Shown here: positions 44,899 to 58,018 of the stretch, piece after piece | Position numbering within the stretch: the first letter of the stretch is position 1 | Layout: each line of letters begins with the position of its first letter | Assembly (NCBI RefSeq): GCF_029633965.1 | Contig: NZ_CP091277.1 | Coordinates: forward strand, 248,001 to 312,000 | Origin: Methanogenium sp. S4BF | GTDB lineage: Archaea; Halobacteriota; Methanomicrobia; Methanomicrobiales; Methanomicrobiaceae | Length of the DNA: 64,000 nucleotides | Direction: 5' to 3' | Notes under the pieces: model-generated | What the model saw: the letters and a program-made list of their open reading frames with translations, nothing else | Database searches by the model: none | What the model was told of the DNA's origin: nothing | Made by a program: the position numbers and the translations under genes

Positions 44899-46473
44899 TT
44901 GAGGGTGATCTCTCTGCTTGATACAAATGTACTATCTTCAGCCTATTTTTCACGGGAACATGTAGCACGCCATCAGCTGGATTCATATAATAATTTTCTG
45001 GATTTCAATCTTCAGAAAGTTGTGGATGAACAGCGGATCATTGAGACTGATATTGGTCAGCGTGGGAAAGACAATGAACCCGTGTGGGTTGAACTTGGAA
45101 AAATTGAAGTTTTAAAACCAGTTGTAAGAGAAGCGGACGGTTCCCAGTCCGGCCTGTTTCCCTGTGAATCCCGACTGAGAAACCTGACCTATGCAGCACC
45201 AATTCGGCTTGATATGGTGCTTGTTCAGGGTGATGAGCGCCAGGAGGCTATTGTAACTACCATTGGCCAGTTACCGGTAATGGTTGGTTCGCAAAGTTGC
45301 AATCTGTTTGGAATGTCTGATGAGGAACGGATCTCTTTTGGGGAAGATTCTCATGACCCGGGTGGTTATTTCATCGTTAATGGTTCAGAACGTGTTTTAA
45401 TGACCCTTGAGGATCTTGCCTCCAATAAGATTATGACCGAATACACGGAGCGCTACAATGAGAGAATTTACGTTGCGAAAGTATTCTCCCAGTTCCGTGG
45501 ATATCGTGCTCTTGTCATTGTCGAACGAAACAGGAAAAATCTTCTTGAGGTATCGTTCCCGTCCGTTGCCGGCCACCTCAGATATGTGGACCTGATGCGT
45601 GGACTGGGACTGGGCAATGATCTCGATATTGTGCATGCAGTTTCTGACGATGAGCAGATCCTTACCTTCATGATGCAGAATCTTGAAGAGAGTGAGTGCG
45701 ATGACACCGAAGAGGGTATCATGTATGTCGGGAAAAAGCTTGCTCCGAACCAGACGAGGGATTATCAGCGCAAACGAGCAGAATTTGTTCTGGATAATTA
45801 TCTTCTTCCTCATCTGAACTATCTGATGCCGGAAGGACTGAAGGAAGAGGATCCCGGATACCAACAGGCAACGGAGAGTGTCAGGCTTGCAAAGGCATAT
45901 TTCCTTGGAAGGATGGCCGAGGCATGTTTTGATCTGGTTCTCGAGAACCGGCGGATTGATGACAAGGATCATTACTCTAACAAGCGGCTGAAACTTGCCG
46001 GAGATCTGATGGAGGATCTCTTCCGGATTTCGTTAAACCGGCTGACCCGTGATGTTAAGTATCAGCTTGAGCGTGCAAGCATGCGGCACCGTGATCTCTC
46101 TATAAGCACTGCTGTTCGTGCAGATGTGCTGACAGAGCGTCTGCTCCATCCACTTGCCACAGGAAACTGGGTCGGTGGACGTACTGGTGTTTCACAGCTT
46201 CTCGACAGGATTGATCACATGGCAGTTGTGTCCCACCTGAGAAGGGTTATCTCTCCACTGTCACGTTCACAGCCCCATTTCGAGGCTCGTGATCTGCACC
46301 CGACACAATGGGGGCGGATTTGTCCTTCTGAGACTCCTGAAGGTCCGAATTGTGGTCTTGTGAAGAACTTTGCACAGATGGTTGAGATCTCAAAAGGTGT
46401 TCCTGATGAGCAGGTAATTAACAGAATGCTCTATAATCTTGGTGTTGAAGAACTGAAACGGGAGGTATTATGA
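44899..46473 (+). CDS. rpoB2: DNA-directed RNA polymerase subunit B''
   Basis: 524 residues, the N-terminal half of the split beta-like subunit. It carries [55 protein letters not shown] and [24 protein letters not shown]. The start is unclear: TTG 44899 and GTG 44905 lack ribosome sites, whereas GGTGATC at 44904-44910 is well placed for an in-frame CTG at 44914. It overlaps rpoB1 by 4 bases (ATGA). Confidence 0.97.
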   Translation: MRVISLLDTNVLSSAYFSREHVARHQLDSYNNFLDFNLQKVVDEQRIIETDIGQRGKDNEPVWVELGKIEVLKPVVREADGSQSGLFPCESRLRNLTYAAPIRLDMVLVQGDERQEAIVTTIGQLPVMVGSQSCNLFGMSDEERISFGEDSHDPGGYFIVNGSERVLMTLEDLASNKIMTEYTERYNERIYVAKVFSQFRGYRALVIVERNRKNLLEVSFPSVAGHLRYVDLMRGLGLGNDLDIVHAVSDDEQILTFMMQNLEESECDDTEEGIMYVGKKLAPNQTRDYQRKRAEFVLDNYLLPHLNYLMPEGLKEEDPGYQQATESVRLAKAYFLGRMAEACFDLVLENRRIDDKDHYSNKRLKLAGDLMEDLFRISLNRLTRDVKYQLERASMRHRDLSISTAVRADVLTERLLHPLATGNWVGGRTGVSQLLDRIDHMAVVSHLRRVISPLSRSQPHFEARDLHPTQWGRICPSETPEGPNCGLVKNFAQMVEISKGVPDEQVINRMLYNLGVEELKREVL

Positions 46474-48296
46474 GCAACAGTCATAAAAAGTCCCGTGTTT
46501 TTGTAGACGGTGCGCTGATAGGTCTTTCGGATACCCCCAATGAGTTGGTTGCCCGGGTCCGAAAGATGAGGCGGCGGGGTGAACTTTCGTCTGAAATTAA
46601 CATCTCGTACAAGGAATACAACAAGGATATTATCATTCACACCGACAGGGGCCGTGCCCGCCGCCCGCTTATCGTAGTTGAGGAAGGGAAGCCACTGGTC
46701 ACTGAGGAGGATCTCGAGTGGCTGAAGTCAGGTGAAATTGACTTTACCGATCTCATCTCCCGTGGAATCGTGGAGTATATCGATGCAGAGGAAGAGGAAG
46801 ACCTTTTCATTGCCATGAATGAGTTCGAAATCACACCTGAACATACCCATCTTGAGATTGATCCTGCACTGATTCTTGGTATCGGAGCAGCACATGTTCC
46901 ATTCCCGGAACACAATGCATCACCTCGTGTCACCATGGGTGCAGGTATGATCAAACAGGCTCTCGGATTTGGCTGCTCGAATATGAAGCTTCGTCCGGAT
47001 ACCCGTGGTCATCTTCTTCACTATGCGCAGAAGCCTCTTGTGCATACACAGACCTCTGAGATTATTGGCTCTGATGACCGGCCTGCCGGTCAGAATCTCG
47101 TTGTTGCCATTCTTTCGTATGAAGGGTTCAATATTGAGGATGCTCTCATTTTCAACCGGGCATCTATCGATCGCGGTGTTGGGCGCTCACACTTTTTCAG
47201 AACGTATGACGGAGAAGAACGCCGGTACCCCGGAGGTCAGGTTGACAAAATCGAAGTGCCCGATGAGGAAGTATCCGGAGCGCATGGTGCTGAATATTAT
47301 CAGAACCTGGACACTGACGGAATAATCAACCCCGAGACCGTTGTTCATGAAAAAGATGTTCTTATCGGTAAAACCTCTCCTCCCCGTTTCCTTGAGGAGC
47401 CGTCCGGTGAGCTGATTACTGTTGAGAAGCGTCGTGATACCTCGGTTACCATGAGGAGCAATGAGCGGGGTATTGTTGATACGGTCATCCTGACTGAGGG
47501 AGAGAACAGCTCCCGTCTTGTGAAGGTCCGTACCCGTGACCTCAGGGTTCCGGAAGTTGGTGACAAATTTGCATCACGTCACGGACAAAAAGGTGTCGTG
47601 GGGCTTATCGTTCCTCAGGAAAATATGCCCTTTACTGAGGCAGGCATTGCACCCGATCTTGTCATTAATCCGCATGCAATTCCATCACGTATGACCATCG
47701 GTCATATGCTGGAGATGTTGGGTGGTAAGGTTGGCTCCATGGAAGGACGCCGGATTAAAGCTACGGCATTTTCCGGAGAACCTGAGGAGAGTCTCAGGAA
47801 ATCGCTTGCATCTCTTGGATTTTCCCATAATGGGCGTGAAGTGATGCGGGATGGTATTACCGGAAGACAGTTCCACGCTGACATTTATATTGGCGTCATC
47901 TATTATCAGAAGCTGTATCACATGGTGTCCTCGAAGATGCACGCCAGATCACGTGGCCCCGTGCAGGTCTTAACCCGTCAGCCAACAGAAGGACGTGCCC
48001 GTGAGGGTGGTCTCAGGTTTGGTGAGATGGAGCGTGATGTCATGATCGGACACGGCGCGGCAATGGCCCTGAAAGAGAGGCTTCTTGATGAGTCTGACAA
48101 GGTCGAACAGTTTGTCTGTGCAAAGTGCGGCATGATTGCGTTCCTCGATCGGAACAGAAATGTAACGCGCTGTCTGGCATGTGGAAATGAGATCGATATC
48201 TATCCGGTTGAGATGAGTTATGCTTTCAAACTGCTCCTGGATGAGATGAAGAGTATGGGTATTGCACCCAGGATGCACCTGGAGGACCAGGTATAG
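46470..48296 (+). CDS. rpoB1: DNA-directed RNA polymerase subunit B'
   Basis: 608 residues, the C-terminal half of the split subunit with much of the active-site hybrid-binding module. It has [60 protein letters not shown] and [20 protein letters not shown] zinc knuckle lies near the C-terminus ([23 protein letters not shown]). It follows B'' with a 4-base overlap, 13 bases before A'. Confidence 0.98.
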   Translation: MSNSHKKSRVFVDGALIGLSDTPNELVARVRKMRRRGELSSEINISYKEYNKDIIIHTDRGRARRPLIVVEEGKPLVTEEDLEWLKSGEIDFTDLISRGIVEYIDAEEEEDLFIAMNEFEITPEHTHLEIDPALILGIGAAHVPFPEHNASPRVTMGAGMIKQALGFGCSNMKLRPDTRGHLLHYAQKPLVHTQTSEIIGSDDRPAGQNLVVAILSYEGFNIEDALIFNRASIDRGVGRSHFFRTYDGEERRYPGGQVDKIEVPDEEVSGAHGAEYYQNLDTDGIINPETVVHEKDVLIGKTSPPRFLEEPSGELITVEKRRDTSVTMRSNERGIVDTVILTEGENSSRLVKVRTRDLRVPEVGDKFASRHGQKGVVGLIVPQENMPFTEAGIAPDLVINPHAIPSRMTIGHMLEMLGGKVGSMEGRRIKATAFSGEPEESLRKSLASLGFSHNGREVMRDGITGRQFHADIYIGVIYYQKLYHMVSSKMHARSRGPVQVLTRQPTEGRAREGGLRFGEMERDVMIGHGAAMALKERLLDESDKVEQFVCAKCGMIAFLDRNRNVTRCLACGNEIDIYPVEMSYAFKLLLDEMKSMGIAPRMHLEDQV

Positions 48297-48309
48297 GGGG
48301 GTAAAAAAT

Positions 48310-52115
<3,806 letters not shown>

Positions 52116-52125
52116 GAGCAAAATT

Positions 52126-52416
52126 ATGGATTTCGAAAGCTCGTTGCGCCGTGCAATAAAAACAGGAAATGTATTAAGCGGCCAGAAATCAACAAAAGAA
52201 TGCATTGAAAACAAGACAGCCAAGATGGTTGTTGTTGCTGAGAATTGCCCGGAAGAATTTGTAGCATACCTTTCTGGTAAACAGGATACCTTCATCTATA
52301 CCTATGACGGTTCAAGCGTAATGCTTGGAAAAGCATGTGGGAGACCTCACATGGTAAGTGCCCTTGCAGTTGTCGATGCCGGGGAGTCTGACATCCTTTC
52401 ACTAAAGAGGGCATAA
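52126..52416 (+). CDS. rpl30e: 50S ribosomal protein L30e
   Basis: 96 residues of the L7Ae/L30e RNA-binding fold, with LRRAIKTGNVLSGQKSTKECIENKTAKMVVVAENCPEE and LGKACGRPHMVSALAVVD. ATG 52126 is preceded by TTAGGAG; earlier in-frame codons overlap rpoA2 and are unnecessary. It sits in the RNA polymerase operon, its normal archaeal position. Confidence 0.96.
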   Translation: MDFESSLRRAIKTGNVLSGQKSTKECIENKTAKMVVVAENCPEEFVAYLSGKQDTFIYTYDGSSVMLGKACGRPHMVSALAVVDAGESDILSLKRA

Positions 52417-52417
52417 T

Positions 52418-52867
52418 ATGGGAGAAATTGTACTGAACGAGCAGAGCCTTCAGCTGATGTCTCAGTTTGAACAGCTGACCGGTGCAGGAAGTAGGGACTG
52501 CATCATCGACGAGAGAAATGAACGTCTGATCTTCGTTATAAATCCGGGTGAGATGGGCCGTGCTATTGGAAAGCAGGGCTCAAGCATCAAGAAAGCATCT
52601 GATGAGTTAGGGAAGCGCATTGAGGTTGTCGAATTTTCCGATGATGCCGAACAGTTCCTCAGGAATTGTTTCCTCCCTGCACGTGTTACGTCAGTTATCT
52701 TTGAAGAAAATGAAGATGGTGACCTTGTCGCGTTTATCGATGTTATCGAAGAAGACCGTGGCATTGCAATTGGCAAGGCCGGGAAGAATATTTTCAAGGC
52801 AAAGTGTCTTGCAGAACGTCAGCACGATATTACGAATGTTCAGCTCGTTCAGGATGACGCTGAATAA
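52418..52867 (+). CDS. nusA: NusA-like transcription factor
   Basis: 149 residues made of two KH domains without the bacterial N-terminal and S1 domains. The KH signatures are GEMGRAIGKQGSSIKKASDELG and RGIAIGKAGKNIFKAKCLAE. It is the last gene of the RNA polymerase operon, 1 base after rpl30e. In many archaea rps12 and the elongation factor genes follow; here they do not. Confidence 0.96.
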   Translation: MGEIVLNEQSLQLMSQFEQLTGAGSRDCIIDERNERLIFVINPGEMGRAIGKQGSSIKKASDELGKRIEVVEFSDDAEQFLRNCFLPARVTSVIFEENEDGDLVAFIDVIEEDRGIAIGKAGKNIFKAKCLAERQHDITNVQLVQDDAE

Positions 52868-52874
52868 TTCCGTC

Positions 52875-52882
52875 TTTTTTTT
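52875..52882 (+). terminator. T-run terminator of the RNA polymerase operon
   Basis: Eight consecutive T begin 8 bases after the nusA stop. Archaeal RNA polymerase stops at such runs, so this is the likely operon end. Confidence 0.55.
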
Positions 52883-52947
52883 AGAAAATTATTTGTTCTT
52901 ATATGCTCAGCTGAGTGCATGAACGTTGCATCAGGTGTCATAGAGAT

Positions 52948-53172
52948 ATGATTCAGGATATTGCATATCTGGTGGTTTTCGGCCTTCCTCTTGTGGTGGT
53001 TGCCGGTATTGCGACACTTCTTGGTTTTGCCGGTACTGCAGCAATTGCACTGGCACACCGGAGGGGAATAAAGCAGGCCTCCTTCACCCTGCATTATCGG
53101 TTTGCGATATTCTCTCTGGCCCTTGGGGTATTTCATGCCGCACTGGCGTTATCGGTGTACTATGGATTTTGA
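52948..53172 (+). CDS. Small unknown membrane protein
   Basis: 74 residues from ATG 52948, with AGGTG about 11 bases upstream. Two hydrophobic helices (about 5-32 and 48-72) are joined by a short basic loop (AHRRGIKQASF). No family is recognised. It stands alone on the plus strand after the RNA polymerase operon and converges on the DOMON lipoprotein gene. Confidence 0.6.
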   Translation: MIQDIAYLVVFGLPLVVVAGIATLLGFAGTAAIALAHRRGIKQASFTLHYRFAIFSLALGVFHAALALSVYYGF

Positions 53173-53184
53173 GCTCCGGCAGGA

Positions 53185-53778
53185 TCAGAGGATTATTGTC
53201 TCACTTCCTTTTCCGGTATTATGTTTAAAGAGGGGAGCATCGGTGTCAGCCTGTGCCCAAATAATGGTGACTTCCGTACCAGCTGCCAGCACTTTATCAT
53301 AGGGGTCTTTGGTATCTGTTCTTCGGGAAAATTCGACAACAGTGCCGTCTGCCTGTTCGATTGCATTGAATTCAAGGATATCAAATGTTCCCCCAAGTTC
53401 TGTGTCACGGGGGTGGGGGCCGGTTATTCCCGTTGAGAACATGTCATATATGTAGGGGATTCCGTCGACGGTTCCTCCGAGGATAATATCTGCATCTTTC
53501 ATACGATTCGTTGGCTCAAACCCAATGCCTGCCCAGCCTGAAGATGTGGTTTCAAGGCCCAAAAAAATGGTTTCATTCACGAACCTCCAGTGAATGACAA
53601 AATTACCGTCATTTACGGAAAGAGACTTTGCATATTCATCCTCAGCAATCACGCCGTCAGGACTCCAGGGGTAAAACCCCTGTGATTCCTCTATTGTCGT
53701 GTCTGGTGGTATCTCATCTGAGCATCCGGCGACAGCTACTATCAGGAGAAATACCGCACATATTTTTACTGCATCCAT
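53185..53778 (-). CDS. DOMON-domain lipoprotein
   Basis: About 197 residues from ATG 53778; an in-frame GTG/ATG two codons upstream is possible. It has a lipoprotein signal ending AVAGC, then a DOMON-type beta-sandwich: NFVIHWRFVNETIFLGLETTSSGWAGIGFEP, then MKDADIILGGTVDGIPYIYDMFSTG and VEFSRRTDTKDPYDKVLAAG. DOMON domains bind haem or sugars outside the membrane. The axial ligands are not certain here. It follows DUF1786 by 25 bases on the same strand. Confidence 0.85.
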   Translation of the reverse strand: MDAVKICAVFLLIVAVAGCSDEIPPDTTIEESQGFYPWSPDGVIAEDEYAKSLSVNDGNFVIHWRFVNETIFLGLETTSSGWAGIGFEPTNRMKDADIILGGTVDGIPYIYDMFSTGITGPHPRDTELGGTFDILEFNAIEQADGTVVEFSRRTDTKDPYDKVLAAGTEVTIIWAQADTDAPLFKHNTGKGSETIIL

Positions 53779-53809
53779 GACCATCTGGTATGGGTGAGAG
53801 ATAATAAAG

Positions 53810-54850
53810 TTAGGGGCTGCCTGATCTGGTCTTCATCCATGTGGAGAGAAGTCCGAAACAGCCTGTCAGCATCATGTCGCCATACGGTGACGCCTGATAT
53901 GCATCCGGAATGAGGAGTCTGCGGTTTGGGCCGGTAACGGCGATGAGTGACGAACTGCATGCGTGGTGTACTGCTGCTCCATGCCCGTTGTCATCAAATA
54001 CCTCTTCATTTGTCAGAGAGCCTTTCTGGAGTTTTGTAAGGTAATCCCGGCATGTTCCGCTATTCAGCAGCACTCCTGTGTGATGTTCAAAAACTCCGCA
54101 GATCTCTTCTCCCACTATGGTAAAAGCCAGTGTATGGCCGTTTCCTGCATTTACGATGGTCACACCCTTGTCCCGGGCATCCCGCACAACCGGGTCCTGA
54201 AGTGCACCCAGCACTGCGGCAGCGCCGGTATCCATTACAAGTGCATGAGGCTCTGTCTCAAGAATTGCATGCATCCTGGTCATCGATGCATCCGGGGGAT
54301 CCTGAATGAGTGAGCTGATATTCCAGTTTCCTCTTTCAAGAGTCTCTTTCAGATGGAGAAATCTGAATTTTCGGTTGCTCATATGCGGACTATAGCCGTG
54401 GTCCTGCACTGCGACTGCCAGATTTTTTGGATATTCAATGCCAAACCGTGAAAATGTCTCCTTCAGTTCGGCTTTCATATAATCCCCGGTCCGGATAATG
54501 AAGGCATCTTCCGGAGGGGTATCGGTGATCGTAACGCCGATGCTCTTAACGTAATCAAGATTGTCACGAATAGATAGCGCTGCTGAGGGTGTTGCAGAGA
54601 GCTTCAGACCTTTTGGAAGCCATTGCTTAATGGTCTGGGTATTTTTCCCTCCCCCCATCACAGGCCCTTCGAGATGGACTGCTTTTCCCTCTGCTGCAGC
54701 CTTCTCAATTGCCATCCCTGTTATCACATTTGGTGACGGCAGAACCATTTTGATTGAGTTTTCAATAGGCTGGTTCGGTGAATAGAGTAATATGTCCTGT
54801 GTCCCCTTCCCTACGTCAAGGAGGAGGATCGGTTCGGATGGCCCTCTCAT
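53810..54850 (-). CDS. DUF1786 family protein
   Basis: 346 residues. N-terminal LLLDVGKGTQDILLY and a later VIVNAGNGHTLAFTI-type segment look like phosphate-binding loops of an actin/hexokinase-type fold. Other family parts are GPVMGGGKNTQTIKQWL, DHGYSPHMSNRKFRF and VMDTGAAAVLGALQDP. The family has been loosely labelled as related to pyruvate formate-lyase activation, but it has no radical-SAM cysteines and no proven function. It starts 29 bases after the nrdD stop on the same strand. Confidence 0.8.
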   Translation of the reverse strand: MRGPSEPILLLDVGKGTQDILLYSPNQPIENSIKMVLPSPNVITGMAIEKAAAEGKAVHLEGPVMGGGKNTQTIKQWLPKGLKLSATPSAALSIRDNLDYVKSIGVTITDTPPEDAFIIRTGDYMKAELKETFSRFGIEYPKNLAVAVQDHGYSPHMSNRKFRFLHLKETLERGNWNISSLIQDPPDASMTRMHAILETEPHALVMDTGAAAVLGALQDPVVRDARDKGVTIVNAGNGHTLAFTIVGEEICGVFEHHTGVLLNSGTCRDYLTKLQKGSLTNEEVFDDNGHGAAVHHACSSSLIAVTGPNRRLLIPDAYQASPYGDMMLTGCFGLLSTWMKTRSGSP

Positions 54851-54879
54851 GATTCATTCAGTATGGGAGGTGAAAATAG

Positions 54880-57081
54880 TTAAACTTCTACCCGTCTGTC
54901 AGCAACAGACAGGCATGACTCCGGATTCTTTTCAGACCGGTATTCTTTAAACTGTTTGAGAGATACGGTGAGATCGCGGGTGAAGGCAAAGTAACCAATC
55001 TGCGTATTCCTGCAGAGATTCATCGCCATATCCATCAGACCGCGCGGGTCAGGCCTTGCTTCACCCAGCCATATATGAAAAATATTGCCCCCGTCAACAA
55101 TGGGGAAGAATACATGTTCTATCTCAATCCGTTTCGTCAAAGGAACATCCGCACCCGGTGTAACATGAGTTCCGTTCGTATAGTATACAGGGAGATCAAA
55201 TTTTTGTCCCAGTTCCGGAATTGCCGTATCCAGATCACCTTTGATCACCTTTTCAGCATGCGGCCGGAAGTTCTTGTCTATCAGATCTGCGATGGCAAAT
55301 CTCTGTCCGGTTGTCTCAGCCGGTGTCCTGGCCAGAGCAATTGTCATTCCTGTTTTCATGGAAATTTCATGGGAATACAGCTCCATCTCTGTCAGTGCCC
55401 GGATTGCAAAATTGAATGCTTCGCGGCTTTCGTGCAACTGGTACCCGGTGTGGTGCTGGACCATCTCATTAATGCCAACGATGCCAATGGTATATACCAG
55501 ACCCTCAAAATCAACCGCAATTGGGCCGCGTTCTTCCATTTCGGGATCGTTTGGGTCTTTTGGCCGCTGCATGGCAAATGGCATCCGTCCGGTTGACCGG
55601 ATGTGGTTCATCCAGCGTCGTTTAATCCGGAAGATTTCAACTGAGACATCCATTAATTTTTTGAGTTCTGCAAAGAGCCGTTCATCGTCCCCCTCTGCTT
55701 TATATGCTGCACGGGGGCAATTTACAGACAATACCTGCCATGAACCCATGGAAAAATGCTTTCCGTCTTTGAACAGCATTTTATCATAAAAATCATCATC
55801 TTCGTTTGCAAGAGAGGAGAATTGATACGCACAGCACTGGTAACAGGAAATTCCTTCTCCGGCACCACGGTACGCCGGAATCTGATTGTCATAATATGGG
55901 GTGCCATATTTTGATGCAAGTTCGAATGTCATCAGGTAGAGGTCATTGTATGACGGGACATCCGGATTTGTTTTATTAAATTCCTCATCCTCTGTCAGGA
56001 AATCCGGTTCGATGCTGATTTCAGGTTTTGGGAAGTTAAATGGTTTGCCCCAGTAGTCGCCTTCCAGCATTACTTCCATGAGAGCCTTGAAGAGAAGTCG
56101 TACTTCCCGCTCAAACTCGCCATATTTTCGTTCAGGGGCCTGTATTCCATTCCATATCTTTCCTTTGTAGACGCATGGTTTCTCTTTCCAGAGTGCTGGT
56201 ACTCCGGGTGAGAGCTGAACAGATGAGAATACAACCTGCCCCCCGCGGGCTACCATCATCTGTGTCATTTCGTATACAAACATCTGCATGAGCTGCTTGA
56301 TTTCGATATACGGCAATCCTTCAAAATACGGGGCCAGAAATGTCAGAAAATTATAGTATCCCTGTCCACCTGCAAAATTCGTCTGAGCGCTGCCAAGTGC
56401 CTTAACCGCATGGAGTACAGCAACTTCAGCGCGTTTTGCAGGACCGGCGACAGATGCCTTTGTTCCGCTCCCATCCGGCATCAGGCCGTAATACAGGAAA
56501 TACCGCAGATCCCAGTCCTGGCAGAACGGGCGTGTCCCGAAATATTCAAGGTCATGGATGTGGAGATCGCCTGCCAGGTGGTAATCAGCCAGTTCAGGAG
56601 GCAACTGAAGCAGATATTGTTCTTTACTAATTTTATCCGCTTTCTTCTTGTGCGATGTTTCTGCATTCTCCTGGAGGTTTGCATTATCATGCGCCTCAAA
56701 TCCTCTGCCAACATCAATTAAATGTGCATCAAAGACCGGAGTACCAACGCGTGTACATACATTCCTGTAACTGACCAAATCCCGCTCAAGAAGAGTAATG
56801 TTCAGAATTTCTCTGACTAACGGGCCTGAAAGGGATTTTAGTTTGAGCTTTTTAATTTTGTTTTCAACATCAAGTGCAAGCTCACGCGCAAGGTGTTCGT
56901 CTGCACCATCGCCCCCATAAAATGTTTCGACAAGTTGTGTTTCTTTGAGAATCTGTGTTACGATCTTTTCCCTGTCCCATTCTACAATATGGCCCCTCGA
57001 TGTTCTGACTTTGGGAAGAGTTGGTACAAAGAAGCCATCAAGGGTCTGCTGAGTCTCTGCATGACGGGGATTTTTTGGCAT
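54880..57081 (-). CDS. nrdD: Anaerobic ribonucleoside-triphosphate reductase, lacking the usual C-terminal radical loop
   Basis: 733 residues. An N-terminal ATP-cone (about 25-120) is followed by the class III barrel: DLHIHDLEYFGTRPFCQDWDLR, AGGQGYYNFLTFLAPY, QLSPGVPALW and YYTNGTHVTPGADVPLTKR. The conserved end of the barrel reads HIWLGEARPDP...IGYFAFTRDLTVS. Where relatives then carry a four-Cys zinc site and the glycyl-radical RVxGY motif, this ORF has only ~25 more residues (one Cys) and stops. ATG 57081 is 1 base after the glutaredoxin-like gene. NrdG is not in the window. Confidence 0.88.
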   Translation of the reverse strand: MPKNPRHAETQQTLDGFFVPTLPKVRTSRGHIVEWDREKIVTQILKETQLVETFYGGDGADEHLARELALDVENKIKKLKLKSLSGPLVREILNITLLERDLVSYRNVCTRVGTPVFDAHLIDVGRGFEAHDNANLQENAETSHKKKADKISKEQYLLQLPPELADYHLAGDLHIHDLEYFGTRPFCQDWDLRYFLYYGLMPDGSGTKASVAGPAKRAEVAVLHAVKALGSAQTNFAGGQGYYNFLTFLAPYFEGLPYIEIKQLMQMFVYEMTQMMVARGGQVVFSSVQLSPGVPALWKEKPCVYKGKIWNGIQAPERKYGEFEREVRLLFKALMEVMLEGDYWGKPFNFPKPEISIEPDFLTEDEEFNKTNPDVPSYNDLYLMTFELASKYGTPYYDNQIPAYRGAGEGISCYQCCAYQFSSLANEDDDFYDKMLFKDGKHFSMGSWQVLSVNCPRAAYKAEGDDERLFAELKKLMDVSVEIFRIKRRWMNHIRSTGRMPFAMQRPKDPNDPEMEERGPIAVDFEGLVYTIGIVGINEMVQHHTGYQLHESREAFNFAIRALTEMELYSHEISMKTGMTIALARTPAETTGQRFAIADLIDKNFRPHAEKVIKGDLDTAIPELGQKFDLPVYYTNGTHVTPGADVPLTKRIEIEHVFFPIVDGGNIFHIWLGEARPDPRGLMDMAMNLCRNTQIGYFAFTRDLTVSLKQFKEYRSEKNPESCLSVADRRVEV

Positions 57082-57082
57082 A

Positions 57083-57352
57083 TCAATCTCCCCGAAGCAC
57101 TAAATCAACGACTTCCCCGCGAACCCCTTCAGCACCAAAGAGGTCTTTTGATGTCAAAAACGTTGTTCCGATCTGGAGAACCGGTGCTTCACGGACGAAT
57201 ACATTATTAATTCTGAGTTCTGTCAATGCCTCTGCTTCCATCATATTGCGGATGGTATACGGCATACCTGCCTCATTCAGGTATTCCTTGAGAAGTTCGC
57301 AGTTCGGGCAGTTTTCAAGCGTGTACACATTGATCTTGGCTGCATCTGTCAC
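57083..57352 (-). CDS. Glutaredoxin/NrdH-like redoxin
   Basis: 89 residues. The redox motif CPNC is at positions 15-18 (INVYTLENCPNCELLKEYL), with a cis-Pro region REAPVLQIG. GTG 57352 is the likely start, with GGGGGAT 8 bases upstream. The frame is open further but that part is antisense to thpR. Its 3' end is 1 base from nrdD, so it probably supplies electrons to the reductase, as proposed for redoxin-dependent class III enzymes. Confidence 0.85.
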   Translation of the reverse strand: MTDAAKINVYTLENCPNCELLKEYLNEAGMPYTIRNMMEAEALTELRINNVFVREAPVLQIGTTFLTSKDLFGAEGVRGEVVDLVLRGD

Positions 57353-57478
57353 AGAAAAAAATCCCCCATGGATTCGTATACCAATGTTGTGTCTGATGTA
57401 AAAATAATTCTTCTTTCCTTTTCGCGGAATGAGGGGTATGGGTAACCCTATGTGATGAACAGTACAATAGATATGTAT

Positions 57479-58018
57479 ATGGTCCGGGCTTTTTTTGCTG
57501 TTGAACTCACTGATGATATCAGGAACCAATTCTATGCTGTGCAGGATATTCTCAGGAACAGTGATGCAAAAGTAACCTGTGTTGATCCCGCTCTTGCGCA
57601 TATTACCATGAAGTTTCTGGGGGAAATTTCTGATGACGTAATGGAGAGCGTACAGGAAATAATGTCTGAATTCACATTTAAACCGACTTTGATTACCGTA
57701 TCCGGAGTTCAGCTTCATCCTAAAAAGCGTCCCAGGATTGTCTGGGCTGATGTAACGGATGGGGGATGGGGTGAGGCAACGGTTGCTGAAATGGATCGTC
57801 TGCTTGCTCCTCTGGGCATTGTATCTGAAGACAGAAAATTCACCCCTCATGTAACACTAGGGCGTATCAAACACTATGATCGTTCACTGCGCGCTGCTGT
57901 AGAGGAGATATCAGGGTATACATTTGGGCAGATGACTGTCGATACCATTACTCTTAAAAAAAGTACACTCACACCGGGTGGGCCGATATATGAAGATATT
58001 ATGGAGGTGAAGGCATGA
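57479..58018 (+). CDS. thpR: RNA 2',3'-cyclic phosphodiesterase
   Basis: About 179 residues of the 2H phosphoesterase (LigT/ThpR) family. The two catalytic H-x-T/S motifs are HITMKF and HVTLGR. MVRAFFAVEL is the usual N-terminus, hence ATG 57479; starts at 57473 or 57455 are possible. It is coupled to cca by a 4-base overlap (ATGA), a pairing common in archaea. It is divergent from the redoxin gene. Confidence 0.93.
   Translation: MVRAFFAVELTDDIRNQFYAVQDILRNSDAKVTCVDPALAHITMKFLGEISDDVMESVQEIMSEFTFKPTLITVSGVQLHPKKRPRIVWADVTDGGWGEATVAEMDRLLAPLGIVSEDRKFTPHVTLGRIKHYDRSLRAAVEEISGYTFGQMTVDTITLKKSTLTPGGPIYEDIMEVKA

Noticed and set aside
57353-57850. N-terminal extension of the redoxin frame
   Set aside because: It is antisense to thpR and not redoxin-like; a GTG at 57352 with a good ribosome site precedes the CPNC domain.
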